A stretch of DNA of 64,000 nt from the NCBI RefSeq assembly GCF_020509005.1, contig NC_063012.1, positions 8,370,001 to 8,434,000 of the forward strand, in the 5' to 3' direction. Made by a program: the position numbers and the translations under genes. Shown here one piece after another: positions 45,286-57,117 of this stretch. Under the pieces are notes generated by a model, which worked only from the letters and a program-made list of their open reading frames with translations, searched no databases and was not told the origin of the DNA. The DNA is from Fulvia fulva (Eukaryota > Ascomycota > Dothideomycetes > Mycosphaerellales > Mycosphaerellaceae). Each line of letters starts with the position of its first letter. Within the stretch, counting starts at the first letter, position 1.

Positions 45286-45884
45286 TCACATTTTCGACTT
45301 CGTAGTCGGATCCTGCTCACTGCCTTGCAATAATGTCGAGAGCTCGCGTCGCACATGCTGAGGAATGCCTTCAGCAGTAGGCTTGTTCGTCTTGCGCAGC
45401 ACCCAGATCTGGATGAAGCCGCCTACAGCCTTGACCTGGTCTTCGCCTTCCTGAAAGACGCCGACTTCATACCTAATTATCATTAGCTTTGATGTCCACG
45501 AACATCAGCAGTACTCACATGACACTGCTCTTGCCCATCTTGACAACCCGTAAGCCGACGTTCAGCATGCCAGGATAATGCGCAGAGCCAAAATAGTCGC
45601 AATAGCTAGATCCAACGAGACCGATGAATTCCGACTCCGATGTGCTATAGCCAGTCTTCTGTATCAAGTAAGAGTTTATGATGGAGTCGATCAGGACACC
45701 ATATATAGGATTGTTCAGGTGATGAAACATATCGTTGTCGTTCCTGCCTTCCGATCAGTCGAGGCTCGTCGTTGCTTCTGGTTTCGGGTTCTCACCACCG
45801 AGACCTGTAGTCTTCAAGGTAGACATAATCATTACGCGTCCGCGTACGCTTTGATGCGAGATCGAGAGCGAGAGGCTCCGGCAT
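45286..45884 (-). CDS. hotdog-fold acyl-CoA thioesterase (4HBT-like)
   Basis: Three exons: 45884-45796, 45743-45519 and 45472-45286, giving 166 aa. The spliced centre reads YRSRW|NDNDMFHHLNNPIYGVLI, exactly the W.D.D..GH.NN pattern of the 4HBT hotdog fold; the Asp and the HLNN loop form the usual active site. The last junction is SSV|MYEVGVFQEGEDQV. Members hydrolyse acyl-CoA thioesters, often as tetramers. The start at 45884 (MPEPLALDLASKRTRTR) is chosen because the longer in-frame extension has no family resemblance. Substrate chain length cannot be told. Confidence 0.88.
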
Positions 45885-46314
45885 TGTATTCGTAGTATTG
45901 TGTTGGAAGAAAGAGTTGACGATATTGAAGCGCTGCCATGGGACGTGGTCATCAACCTTGCGCCTGGAGATGCCGAGGTCCACGATCCACGTCAACGCCG
46001 CTGGTAAGATCGTTACACCAACGACATGCTTTTTTCCGACATAGCCTTCACATGGTATGAGCATGTCCGCAGTTTTTCAGAACTGACCGCATAAGCAATG
46101 GTGGATCTTGCACAACTCTAGCGAGCCCTCCATGTACCCGGAAACCGAACTCCACTTGACGTAGCCTCGGAAAGGTAGTAGCATCGCATTAGTGAAGTGA
46201 GACGCACCATGTTCAAGCAGTTTCTTTCTGCACCATTCTATTACTCCCAGCGAAGTCTCGTTCCTTCTACATCACAGCTCATTCTCTGTCAGCATCAGCA
46301 TCAGCATCGACATT
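45885..46314. other. divergent promoter region
   Basis: Between the thioesterase (-) and GST (+). A short (CAGCAT)-type repeat precedes the GST start near 46286-46310. Confidence 0.5.
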
Positions 46315-47085
46315 ATGACCATCGTCCTCCACCATCTAGGAATCTCCCAGTCGGAGAGGATTGTTTGGCTCCTCGAAGAGCTGGGCCTCCAATACAAACT
46401 CGTCAAGCATGTACGCGATCCTGTCATGGCTCCTGGGTCATTGAAGAGTGTTCCTGGCAATAAGCCAGGCAAGGCCCCTTTCATCGAAGACACCGACGCT
46501 GGGATCACTCTCTCGGAAAGCAACGCCATCACCGACGACATCATCTACAAGTATGGCAACGGAAAGCTTGCTCTTCCTCCCAGCCACAAGAATTTCGCAG
46601 ACTATCTCTACTGGAAGGACTTCGCCAAGTGAGTAGTTTGCGCAATATTGACGAAGTGACCTAGATGCTGACGAGGATGTAGCTCAACAACGCAGCCAAA
46701 CATGATGACGAGCATGTTCTTGACCCTGGGCAACGTGTCCAAGGATGAAATGATAGCACAGTTCGCTGAAGGACGACTACATGCCGGCTTCAAGCACATG
46801 GACGAGAGACTCGGCCAGAGTAAGTGGCTTGCTGGCAAGGAGTTCACTGCTGCCGAGACGATGTCTGTGTACGCCTTGACCACACAACGATACTTCGGAC
46901 CGCGCGTAAGTCTTGCTGGATACGACAACATCTTACGATGGCTCAAGGATTGCTCGGAGAGGCCTGCATACCAGAAGGCAATGGAGAAGGGAGATCCAGA
47001 GATGAAGCTCCTCCTCAGAGCCGACGCCCCTGAGGTCGGCATGATGGAGAGTGGTGGTTCGCAGAGTAGTCATTGGAAGAAATAG
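46315..47085 (+). CDS. glutathione S-transferase
   Basis: Exons 46315-46628 and 46683-47085 give 238 aa (junction KDFA|NSTTQPNM). The N-terminal thioredoxin-like domain reads MTIVLHHLGISQSERIVWLL, with KPGKAPFIED and the glutathione-binding LSESNAI segment (ES motif). The C-terminal helical domain includes WLAGKEFTAAETMSVYALTT, resembling the N-capping box region. Ser13 or a nearby residue may be the catalytic position; the class is nearest the fungal GTT1-like group. Role in detoxification or stress is inferred from the family. Confidence 0.9.
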
Positions 47086-47167
47086 TCCGGGATCGTTACA
47101 AAGCGCGCTCCTGCATAGGGTGTCCTGTCGTGTTCAACTGTAAGAGAATCAATGCTATGCGAGCTAA

Positions 47168-49457
47168 TCATTTCTTTGCACCTCTCGCCCTTCTGAGGCT
47201 CCCTAGGTCGAAGTCTTCGTTGTCAGAAGCAGGCCCGGTTTCTTTACTGTTTGTACTCAGCTTTGTTGATCGCTCGTTCTCGCCGAAAAGAGACCCGCCA
47301 GATATGTTGCGGTTGTGCGCGGCTCTGGCGGGTGTTTCCGAATCTTTCTCTTGGCCGAGCATGAAAGAGAATGAGCTCTGATCTAGCCGCGGTCGAGGCT
47401 TGAGCTGTACCGGGCTGCCCAATGTATTGTCTGCGTCCAACGGAACGCGGTCTGAATGGCCAAGTGTTTGTTGGGTCCTATCTTGATGACGATACTTTGA
47501 GGAGTCAGGCTTGTCTGTTGACTCCGAGAAGCCTTCGAACGTGGAAGGATCTGCCAATGCTGAAGCTTTCGTATCGTCAGCAACAGCGGCCGGATCACTG
47601 CTTGAAGTCGTCACCGGAAGAACGATTGTACGCCCATCATCTTCTAGCTCCACCGTGTGACTCTGCTTCCCTCGATCGGCTAAAACCTCGTGGTCTGTAG
47701 TTGTATCCGGAACATCGTCCTCGGGAAGTGCTAAGGTCGGTTGATCGAGGTAAACTTGCACAAACTGCACTTTGGCAATCGCTGTGCTGAGTTTCTCAAC
47801 TGTCTCGTCTCGGAGGGCTTTCTCGCTGCCCTTCCCATTTTCCGTCACTAACCTTTGGTATTCCCACAACTCACCAACGGCACCCGCAAGCAGCCCCGAA
47901 AGCTTCTTGTTCCGAAGCTCAATATTAAGGACTCTGCTTACGGCTGGGTCACTGGTGTTGGGCCGCCGCCATGGGGGTGGCGATGGGGTCTGCGCTTCCC
48001 GCATCTCCTGGGCCTTCTTATGAACCTCGTCGACGGCACTACGAACCGCCTTGCCAATGCCAAGCTTTCCCCCACGAGCGTAGATGTTTTTGGCTGTGGA
48101 CTGTAGAATAGCCTCGATGTTCCTCGATTGACCCACAGCACGAGAAGGAGATAATGCCGGACGGTGGCCTGCACTCCTGATGGCATTCACGCCACTGAAA
48201 GCGGTGATGTTCCTCTGGAGGGCGGGTGGCGTGCTGGGTCGTCCAGAGGCCAAAGGCCGACCGGTATACTTCAACACGAGGTAACTGCCACCGTCTTTCG
48301 ACAAATGAGACTCCAGGTACAGAGCGTCCAATCCCAATGTCTGGGCTGGGAACTCTTTGTCTTGCTCGGGATACTTGAGCAGAAGTCCCAAAGCGTTGTT
48401 GTAGTCAGCGTCTAGTAAGTGCCAGCGTATTCGTAGAAGCATGGCCAGGCACACGTAATCGACCATCTCCAGGGTGTTGTCCTCGGCAAATATGATATCC
48501 CACAGGCTGAGAACGTCCTCAAACTCGAACTCTCGGCCGAATAAAAGGCGGATCCATCTGATGAGAAAGACCTGAGGTACTATGTCGAGACCTTCCAGAT
48601 GCTTGACCAAGTCAGGATCAACCTGTGGCAGCAGTTCGCTGAAGATGTGGCGACTCCTTGATGCGATTGATACCGGGCCTTCAGATAGGTACTAAAAGGT
48701 CAGCTGCCATCTGCACTTTGAAATAGGCGGTCGTAGACTCACGAATGTCTTTGCACTTTGCATGACTTGACCAAAGAGCGCAAACGTGTCATGTTCTATG
48801 TGGTCAGCATCGAATAGAGCTTTGATCGTGCTGTCTTGGCCCAGGGTCTTGCTGCCTTCTCCGATGTCGACTGCGTCGTTTTCAACTACCCACAGTATTG
48901 GAGCGGCGAGCTCGTGCATTCCTTGCCGATAGCTGACATCTGGGTTGAGCTTACAAAACACGAATAGTATGTCTGTAAGCGTTCTTTGCGTCTCAAGTTG
49001 GCGGAAATAAGCCGATTCTGGCATACAACGTTCAACATCTTGCAGGATCTCAGCCCGAAGTTCCTCATCTTTATGGACACGAGACCAGGGAGAAGTCTTT
49101 CACACCTTAGCTATCGTCAGACAGACGGCATACGCGATGCGAGTGAGGTCAAGGCCTTACCTCTGTCTCCTGACTCAGCGGATCGAAGCCGGTGCCAACG
49201 TCGTCAGGGTTGTCGATGTACCGGAAGAAGTGCGACTTGAGTGAGTTGTACGCCGAGCGCGAGGCTGCAAGAGTCTTCTGCCACTCCGCCACGTCGACAC
49301 TATCGAAGAGCAGAAAAGCCTTCCAACAGGCGGACCGAAGTCCGTTGGTTGCGATTGAGGAGCGTCCGTCCAGGCGGACAGCGTCCTTGAGATCACGCAG
49401 CGACGCGTGGCGTTGTAGCTCAGGCCAGCATGCTCTGGCCTCCTCGAGGCTACGCAT
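47168..49457 (-). CDS. TBC-domain Rab GTPase-activating protein (TBC1D5-like)
   Basis: Three exons: 49457-49161, 49096-48743 and 48691-47168, giving 724 aa. Junctions read PLSQETE|TSPWSRVHKDEEL and QSAKTF|YLSEGPVSIAS. The TBC domain covers about residues 35-370. Both catalytic fingers are present: the IxxDxxR arginine finger in EILQDVERC and the YxQ glutamine finger in VSYRQGMHEL. Later landmarks are PQVFLIRWIRLLFGREFEFE and DVLSLWDIIFAED. The C-terminal ~330 residues are polar with a probable coiled coil and disordered tail. Such proteins switch off Rab GTPases on endosomes or Golgi; TBC1D5 acts on Rab7 with retromer, but the Rab partner here is unknown. Confidence 0.92.
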
Positions 49458-50758
49458 GATGCTTGATGCTTGACTGCTGATGCTCGCTGAGAGTCGGTGG
49501 AAGGTTGTTGATGCTTCTGTGAACCTTGTTCAGTGACGCAAGTCGAGCTGATGCCGCCAAGGCCACTGGTCTCACGGGCCCGAACTCTATTTCAACCAGC
49601 TCGTGACTGCGTCTCGCTCTTGCCTCCGTGCTACACTAGCAATTCATCTACACACCTTGTCAGTTGTGCCTCATCAAGCGTTACTCCCAGAGCGTTGGCC
49701 TCACGAAAGCTGATATTGTCCAACTCTCAGGAGACAACAGTAAGAGCTGCGTGCAGCGTCCACCATGTGACCTCAGATACATGTCGCCTGCTGGCGTCGA
49801 TTTCACCGAGAATCAAGAAGCGCTTCTACGTCGCGAATTGATGGTATCACAACTAAATTTCTCTTTCGGACAACGGGACGTGCTCCAATCCCGCGTTACT
49901 CTTGAAGTAGAAGGCCTCGCTGCTGGAGACGCCGGAAATCCAATCCATCCATGGGAAGAGCTGCTAGTTACTCAATCGCTAGATCTTCCTCGCCGCTGCA
50001 TACAGGGATCTTAGCTCCGCTGTAGTATTGACACGCTTCCAGTTCCAGAGGCTCAGGTATCGTGGTAGGTTCTGACTTTCACAGGTTAATCCAACAGTGA
50101 CCATGCAAGCTCCTGTGTCGAAGAAGGGCTGCTAGCGCTCTTGCCCACTCTACAGGCGTTTGGCCGATTCTTTATTATCAACCTACTCCTCAACTGTCGG
50201 TCTGCTTACTTCAACGCTTCCAGCGCCAGAATCCACAAGCCGTTGTAAACGAGTTGATATTCAGTCGCACTCAGATGATGTCGACAGGATAACAACAGCA
50301 CATACACAGCACGACTAGGACACTGCAGATATCAATAAACAAGGTCGCGAATGCATGAAAGCGTTGGGACGATCGCGCACGATATCAACCATCTTCGGCT
50401 TCGATCGCAGCACAGCGCCGTTGGAGATACCAGGTCTTGTACAATACTTAAAACACCAAATACGGCACTCGCCTGGACAGACAGCCCGTCACTTCTCCTA
50501 TAATTGTCTGTATAGCTTATGATAAGCACAGTGAGCAGAGAGCACACTACAGACCTCAACAAGAACATTGCCGGGCTGAGTGGCTGGACAAGGCACATCT
50601 ATCTGGTCTGGCAGGTTTCGAGGTTTCGAACCATGCTTTTGTTGCTCGATTCTTAGTACTGCGGAGTGCGTGCGCGAAGCACTGCTGATTTGTCACTATA
50701 AGGCAGGCTAGGCTGTACATGCTGTACACGCTGTACACATATATGCATACCTGACTGA
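49458..50758. other. intergenic, 1.3 kb
   Basis: A 116-codon plus-strand frame (49664-50014) lacks any motif. No gene called. Confidence 0.45.
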
Positions 50759-52058
50759 CTACGCAGTGGCGGTCTGCTGAGTCGCAGCAGCCTCGACGAC
50801 AGGAGTCGCTGCAGCCTCCGCTTTCAAGGCGGACCAGCTCGTCTCGCGAAAGCCCCCACGCTCAAAACTCTTCATCGGTACGAGGCCGTACTTTTGGAAC
50901 ATCTCCTTATCCGCATCCCAGCCCACAGCATCTGTGGTCAACATCTTCTCACCGGTGAATACGGCATTGGCACCCGCAGAGAAGCACAGAATCTGTTCTG
51001 ATTCAGACATAGTCGTCCGGCCTGCGGCGATACGAATGATGGTCGCTGGCATTACTAGACGCGCTGTAGCGATTGTACGGAGAATAGCGTCGAATTCGAT
51101 CCTCTTCTTGTTGGAGTCCCCAAGGGGTGTGCCTTTGATCGGTACCAGGGCGTTGACCGGGAAGGATTCAGGATGCGCTGGAAGTGTTGACACAGTGTAT
51201 ATGAGACCGACGTGGTCTTCTGGCTTCTCTCCAAGGCCAAGGATGCCGCCGCTGCAGACATTTATGCCAGCTTGTCGGACGTTGGCCAAAGTTTGAAGTC
51301 GTTCGTCGTACGAGCGGGTTGTGATGACCGAGGGATAATGCTCTCTCGAGGTATCGACATTGTGATTGTATGCTGTCAGACCGGCAGCCTTGAGCTCGTG
51401 GGCTTGGTTCTGATCGATCATGCCAAGGGTCACGCACACTTCCATGTCCATTGAGCGAATCCCTTCGACCATGGCTTTGACATTCTTGAGGCTGGTCTTG
51501 CGGCCTCGCATGTCTCGCCAGGCTGCACCCATGCAGAAGCGTGTGCTGCCGTTGCTCTTCGCTATCCGAGCCTTCTCGAGGACTTGATCGACGGGAGACA
51601 TCTTCGTTGCCTTGAGACCAGTGTTGTACTGGGACGACTGGGCGCAGTATGAGCAGTCTTCACTGCAGCCACCGGTCTTGATGTTCATGAGAGTGCACAT
51701 TTGGACAGCTGACGGAGAGTGGAAACGACGGTGTAGCACGCCCTGTATTCAACGTGCGTGTCAGTATCGTGTGTCCACCTCGTTACTATGGTTTGGCAAC
51801 ACGTACCGCCTGGTGAGCCAGCTCCATGAGCGGGGTGTTGTATATCTCCCGGATCTCATCTTTCGACCAGTCGTACCTGGGTGTGCGAGCATTCACTGCA
51901 CTCCATAGCGCGTTGCTACCTTCTGGAGGAGGGGGAGGGGTTGCCGAGATTGGGGAGAAGGCATCGTTGACGGGTGTGCTGAACGACCGAGTGCAGGCCG
52001 AGGATGAAGCGTGTAATGAACGAACAGCTGCTCGCCTAGGCAGGAGAGTCAGCGCCAT
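50759..52058 (-). CDS. bioB: biotin synthase, mitochondrial
   Basis: Exons 52058-51807 and 51742-50759 give 411 aa (junction LMELAHQA|GVLHRRFHSPS). The N-terminus is basic, Ser/Arg-rich and free of acidic residues (MALTLLPRRAAVRSLHASSS), a mitochondrial presequence. The radical-SAM cluster motif C-x3-C-x2-C is at Cys110, Cys114 and Cys117 (GGCSEDCSYCAQSS). YNHNVDTS, GLGEKPEDHVGLI and IRIAAGR are further BioB signatures, the Arg in the last binding the [2Fe-2S] cluster. It converts dethiobiotin to biotin, consuming sulfur from the auxiliary cluster. An Ala-rich C-terminal tail is an extension. No other biotin genes are nearby. Confidence 0.96.
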
Positions 52059-52301
52059 GATTGTGACAGTGTCGTGCTGCCGGTGAGTTGTAGTCAGGGC
52101 AATGCAACATTGAACAAACAACTGCCCTTCACCTTTGGAGTGTGCTCTCGAGCTGCCCCACCCCAATGGCAGGCCGGGCGTGTGTTGGACGTGGGATGAG
52201 ATCCGATGCTGCAACGACAACCAGGGCAGGGCAGCCGAGCAAGCACTTTATTTCCGAGGCTAACAAACACCCGGACGTCTCTCATCAGGCCTGCTGCTGC
52301 C

Positions 52302-52303
<2 letters not shown>

Positions 52304-52336
<33 letters not shown>
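52304..52336. repeat. (TGC)11 trinucleotide repeat upstream of biotin synthase
   Basis: 33 bp of uninterrupted TGC (CAG on the other strand), about 250 bp upstream of the biotin synthase start. It could be in its promoter or 5' UTR. Confidence 0.95.
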
Positions 52337-52338
<2 letters not shown>

Positions 52339-54424
52339 CCACACCAACACACAACTCACATGCACTTTCACAGGCAACACGCCGTCGACGTGGACATTGT
52401 CCTGCAAGAGTCGTCCGCGGTCCGGCCTGTCAGAACTATGGCGACACTTCCTTCTTGCTGATCGTTCCCGCGCGACGATCCGTTTCAGCTTTGCGCCCTG
52501 AAGGCTGAATTGTGCTGCTCGACTCGTCGTCGCTCGCTCCTGCTGATGAAGCTTCCCAGTCGATATGTTGCCGGCTATGCACACACGAGTCAAGTTGACA
52601 GCAACTCCTTCGGTGGACATGATTCCGAAGCCCTGCTTGGCTGCACTCCCACTCCCACCTTGGCCCGTGACGTCCAAGACATTGACATCGAACAGCACTC
52701 ATCAGCACCTACCCAATGTGCGCCAACAACCGAGTGTTAGACCGGTCATCATCTTCACAAACTACATGTAGACCCTTGGAGCCAGGGAAGAGCAAGATTG
52801 CCGGTATCCGATGAGATGAGTTTGCGCGCCACTCCAAGTTCACATTGCAGGCGCATGCACTGCGTGCTGATCAAACGGCGCCATGCTTCGCGGCTCCTTC
52901 AGCAAGCGCAACGGACTGTCTCCGCCAGTGCCCACAAGCTGACAAGGCAATACGACGATCCATCCCCGCGTTGTGGTACCTCAACTTCCACTCGTCGAGC
53001 CATATGATATCGGCCTACTCATTTGCCACCTTGGCGTACGTGCAGCCGCGTCTTGTACCAAGCGCAGGATTCCCATCAAGCTGTATGAAACGTGGGCGGC
53101 CACCGCACGAGTCTGACTTGAGTCGACATACGAGATTACCAGGCCGCAACCGAGCGGCACGTCCGCTCCTGCTGCATATCCGCTTTTTGCATACTTCGGG
53201 ATTCTGATGAGCATCATGCTCCCGAATCTTGCATACAAGCCGTGCTCAATGTTCTTACCAGGTCGATGTCACAGTGCGAGGGGCGAAGAGGCCAAACCAC
53301 GGCATATCTAAGAGGACAGGCACGAAGTCAAGACGACACCCAGTACTCCAACCCTTGACGACCACTACTTAGACTCTGGGTTCCCGCATGCGAACTGTTG
53401 GGAAGATCTGGATGGTCAATGCCAATGCGTTCCCATCGAATGTTGTGACACTTGCCCGCAGAATCATCAGAGCATGCAGTCAGGGAACAGTGACGACGGA
53501 ACGGCATGGCACTCGCCTGAGCGCCTCCGTCGGAAGTGGCGTGCCGGCACGTATGCATACACGCATGGGAATATACCCGTCGCGAGTCATGCGAAGAATG
53601 AGAAGATCGACAAATGCGGTCAGCCCAGTAAGGCCTGACCCTGTCTCTTCGAGTCGATCTTCTGCAGATCTGGTTGGTCTGGCATCTGCGAGGAAGAGCG
53701 GATGCCAACAAGAGCACGTTCGGGACCCCCTATGATTTACGAGAGCAACACCGCCATGTCAGTCGGTATGGCCCCGAAAGTCAACTGAGCACAGCAACAA
53801 CCTCCTGAAACCCTAGTCTTCCCACCAAGGGCATCAATTAACAGCCACCCACTCAGCCGAGCAAATGAAGCTGGGTGCTGCGAGACGCATGAACGTACGC
53901 CGAACGCAGTAGAAGCGCTGTCAGGCTGATAGACGACACATCCAGGAATATATCATTATCACCGAGTCGCGGAAACCTATAGCACGAGATCAGTCGACAG
54001 TTTGGGACAGTGAGTCCAGGTGCACGACGACAACCCAAGGCGTTGTCGAGAGTGCGCACGATGTATGCCGGATTCGTAAGGATGCTGTAACGCATCGGCC
54101 AAAGTCTCAACGGCATCTAGCAAGTCACAACTAATCACTCGTGATGCACGACCCTCGTCTGCGCTTTGGTAATTGCTGCGGACAAACTTGGACTCCAGGA
54201 ATCTTATGGGCCTGCTGACACTACTCAGCCAACAACGGGCTCGAAGGTTTATTGACTTCCGAATCGCTGTCACGGACGACGGCCCATCTAAGATGGCAGT
54301 CAGGGTTGCGCATGGTGAAACTCCAAGCATGCGTTGTATGCTTCTCGCCTTGGAAGGCGAATACAAACGGTATTGCGCACTGTCGATCTGCTTGCAAGGC
54401 AGTGGCGCGGTGCTGTACAGAGAG

Positions 54425-54431
54425 GTATAAG
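54425..54431 (+). promoter_or_regulatory. TATA box of the hydrophobin gene
   Basis: GTATAAG lies ~135 bp before the ATG and is followed by a pyrimidine-rich leader with CATCATCCAGCAACC-type sequence, as in strongly expressed fungal genes. Confidence 0.6.
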
Positions 54432-54562
54432 TAGACCTCTCTCGACCATCCACTCATCTCATCATCCAGCAACCACAAGACATCAACAGCAACAAGCTCT
54501 CCACCACACTCATTCACCTTCACTTCATCACCAGCTCTCCAGCAACCACTCAACCAGCAACA

Positions 54563-55006
54563 ATGCAGTTCACCACCATCTTCGCTGCGGCCCTCAGCGC
54601 CTGCCTCGTCGCTGCTGTTCCAACCGAATCGTACCTCCCAGAGATGGGCGACGGCTCCGGTGAGAACATGTGCGGCAACCAGCAAAAGGCAGCTTGCTGC
54701 AACGGCGACAACCAGGCCGGTGGCCAGGCTGGTCTCATCGGTGGCCTTCTCGGCGGCCTCCTCGGTGGCGACTGCACCCTCTCCGTCCGTAAGTCAACCC
54801 TTATTGAACTTGTCCACCTTCGAACCAATCGGACTAACATTTCCTTAGTCGGCGGTGTCTGCAGCCAGGGCTCCGTTGCATGCTGCCCAACCACCAACGT
54901 CAACTCACAGGTTCGTCACCGTTCCCATGATTTCGCTACTCAAGTACTGATACCTCCACAGAGTCTCGTTTCCCTCGGCTCCGTCTGCGTACCAATCTCC
55001 CTCTAA
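54563..55006 (+). CDS. hydrophobin, class I-like spacing
   Basis: Exons 54563-54788, 54849-54910 and 54962-55006 give 110 aa. A signal peptide (MQFTTIFAAALSACLVAAVP) is followed by eight Cys at 37, 45, 46, 71, 80, 87, 88 and 105, the C-CC-C-C-CC-C hydrophobin order. Spacing x7, x24, x8, x6, x16 fits class I better than class II. The loop between the third and fourth Cys is Gly/Leu-rich (AGLIGGLLGGLLGG). These secreted proteins self-assemble at air-water surfaces and coat spores and aerial hyphae. A TATA box is present about 135 bp upstream, consistent with strong staged expression. Confidence 0.93.
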   Translation: MQFTTIFAAALSACLVAAVPTESYLPEMGDGSGENMCGNQQKAACCNGDNQAGGQAGLIGGLLGGLLGGDCTLSVRKSTLIELVHLRTNRTNISLVGGVCSQGSVACCPTTNVNSQVRHRSHDFATQVLIPPQSLVSLGSVCVPISL

Positions 55007-56978
55007 GCAGCCTGCAGCGCTGGTTACAATGGAGCCTTTGGGCGGGTTGAGCTGGAAGATGCATAGCTGGTTCTGTTTCACAATTTGATCCGTCAACTTA
55101 CAAAAGCCGGACGCTGTAGCAGTAGGCAAACGGTGCCGAGCACCGCATAATGAGACATACAGGATCGCAGCAGTTAGAAGTATAACTCTATCAATGCTAC
55201 TACAGTCGCTATACATAGCCGTCCTCTATCATCGATCGCAGCCTGTAATTTACGCTTCACAAAGTGGGCGGCTCGCGCAACCATCGTCTCGGACCACTCA
55301 TACACAGGAGGTGACGTCGTTGTATGAGTATCCTTATCCTCGTGGTTCATGGATAGCTGACCGATGTCTCGGAGCCTCGGGTCCCACGGTAAGTTCGGAT
55401 GTACTTGAACTAGCTGACACATCTATCTTCTCTTTCCTCAAACGCGTTTCTCCCTTCCCCTCATCACGACCATATGTTCATCCAAAGACAACAGCGCTGT
55501 ACTGCTCTGGCGTGTCACATGCCGCGCAGTAAGTCCTTCATCGGACTGCAGGTCGCTCTTCATCGTCTTCAATGGGCTCACGCCTGGCACTTCCCTTTCA
55601 CCATTTCTACTCCCTGTCTGGACAGCACCTCTCCTCCGATGTCTTCTTTGATCAGGACGCAATGGAGATTCCACGTCTCATGTTCTTGGCACCTGCCTCG
55701 ATAATGCGAGGAAACTCTTCCTGGACTGGCACCTCCCTAACACAGCGCCATCTCAAACGCAGGCTCGGTTACGGCGTCCTAAGATGCGTGAGTACGGTTA
55801 GTAGCAACAATGACAGCGTCTGTTCATCGCCGCCATCGACTCTGCGTGGCATTTAGACGAAATGAGAAGCCGCTGCCAAGGTATCGATTCGGAAACATAC
55901 TGATAAAGCACAATACCATGCAAGCCTATATCAACGAAGCTTCCAGCTCTGGAGGTGATATCCACATACTGTAGCCACGGCCTTCGCCTGTTCATTCTAG
56001 ATCGATGGCTGCAGCGCCCACAGCAAAATCAGTCGAGTGCACGCCACGATGTTGACGCCTCAGCAGGCCGTGGTCTGGAAAGCCACACGACTATCGACAC
56101 CACCGGGCAAAGTGGGCTGACCCTCGGAAGGACCATGTTTCGCGGCCTTCTTCGCGGCTCTATACCTACATACCGTACCATCATCTCTCGCCGGCCAAGG
56201 CACGACAGTCCGCGATTGAGATGCCGTTCCTCCCGGACCGCACGTGGCTGCAGCGAGGCATCTAGGGTCTCGCTGACCGGAACTGATTCTACCCTGTGTA
56301 CCTGCATACTTTCTCACTGCGTGTTCGAGCATCGAGTCCTCGACAAAAGTCCAGAACATTCAGGTCTATATGGTCCGATTCAGCCCTGTTCATCACATGT
56401 CGATCGGCTAGATGATCTGTTGCAGCAGTCAGCGATTCTCCATGCGTGCTGTTGCCGCCGATCAATCCTTATAGCCAACACAGCCTGCTTGGCACTGACC
56501 AAAGTGGCGCCTGCAGCGTTCTGGCCTTGGCTCGGGGCTTGCATGCGCTTTACTGAGGCACAACACATTGCTAGGGCTTTGCCTGGTTTGCGACCGACCC
56601 TCAATAAACGCAGATCGTCTCGGCCCTCAATTCTAGCGAACGCCGCAATGTCTTGATTCTGGATTCGAACGTCCTATATTCCACTGGCTAGAGAGAAAGC
56701 GACTTGGCAATAGAAGTCTGCCTATCATTGTCGCGAGGAACGCAAAATCCTGAAACCAAGCCTGGCGGCTGTCTGCGTCTGTTCCGATGGGCCTTACGCT
56801 TGGACCCAACCGGTTGGAAGTCTTTGTTGTCTGAGTCGACAAGGATCAGATGAGCGTTATTGGAAGGCATGCAAGCCACAAAGTCTGCAAGGCAAGTCCT
56901 ATTTCTGCGCACTTCTCATGTTGATGAACCTCAATCCACTGCGGCCAGGCTTGCGATATGTTGGGTCCTGCCACGACC
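55007..56978. other. gene-poor region, 2 kb
   Basis: Only short opposing frames; the longest (55955-56656, +) has no motif and poor coding character. No gene called. Confidence 0.45.
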
Positions 56979-56996
56979 GCACTGCACGTGCAGTGC
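56979..56996. promoter_or_regulatory. 18-bp palindrome centred on CACGTG
   Basis: GCACTGCACGTGCAGTGC is a perfect palindrome around an E-box, ~120 bp upstream of the multicopper oxidase ATG and ~55 bp upstream of its TATA box. Such a site suits a bHLH dimer (Pho4/SREBP/Cbf1-like); which one is unknown. Confidence 0.5.
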
Positions 56997-57050
56997 GCCT
57001 TTGAGGGAGAGCAGTGGCTGATAGTGGATCATTCTGCTCTTGGCTGCGAT

Positions 57051-57057
57051 GTATAAA
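57051..57057 (+). promoter_or_regulatory. TATA box of the multicopper oxidase gene
   Basis: GTATAAAG lies about 65 bp before the ATG at 57118. Its position argues for the 57118 start over the in-frame ATG at 57049. Confidence 0.5.
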
Positions 57058-57117
57058 GTCTTCTACGCCTCTCGCAATGCCTGTCGTGCTCGGTGGGGAC
57101 CCGTAGCAGCGTGCATA

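Larger units (their letters stand above)
52059..54562. other. gene-poor region, 2.5 kb
   Basis: Apart from a CTG repeat at 52304-52336 and the hydrophobin promoter at its right end I find no supported gene; frames are short and overlap on both strands. Confidence 0.45.

Noticed and set aside
49664..50014. 116-codon plus-strand frame between TBC and biotin synthase genes
   Set aside because: No motif and no splice or context support.
55955..56656. 233-codon plus-strand frame in the gene-poor gap
   Set aside because: Arg/Ser/Leu-rich chance composition, with frames of similar length on the opposite strand.
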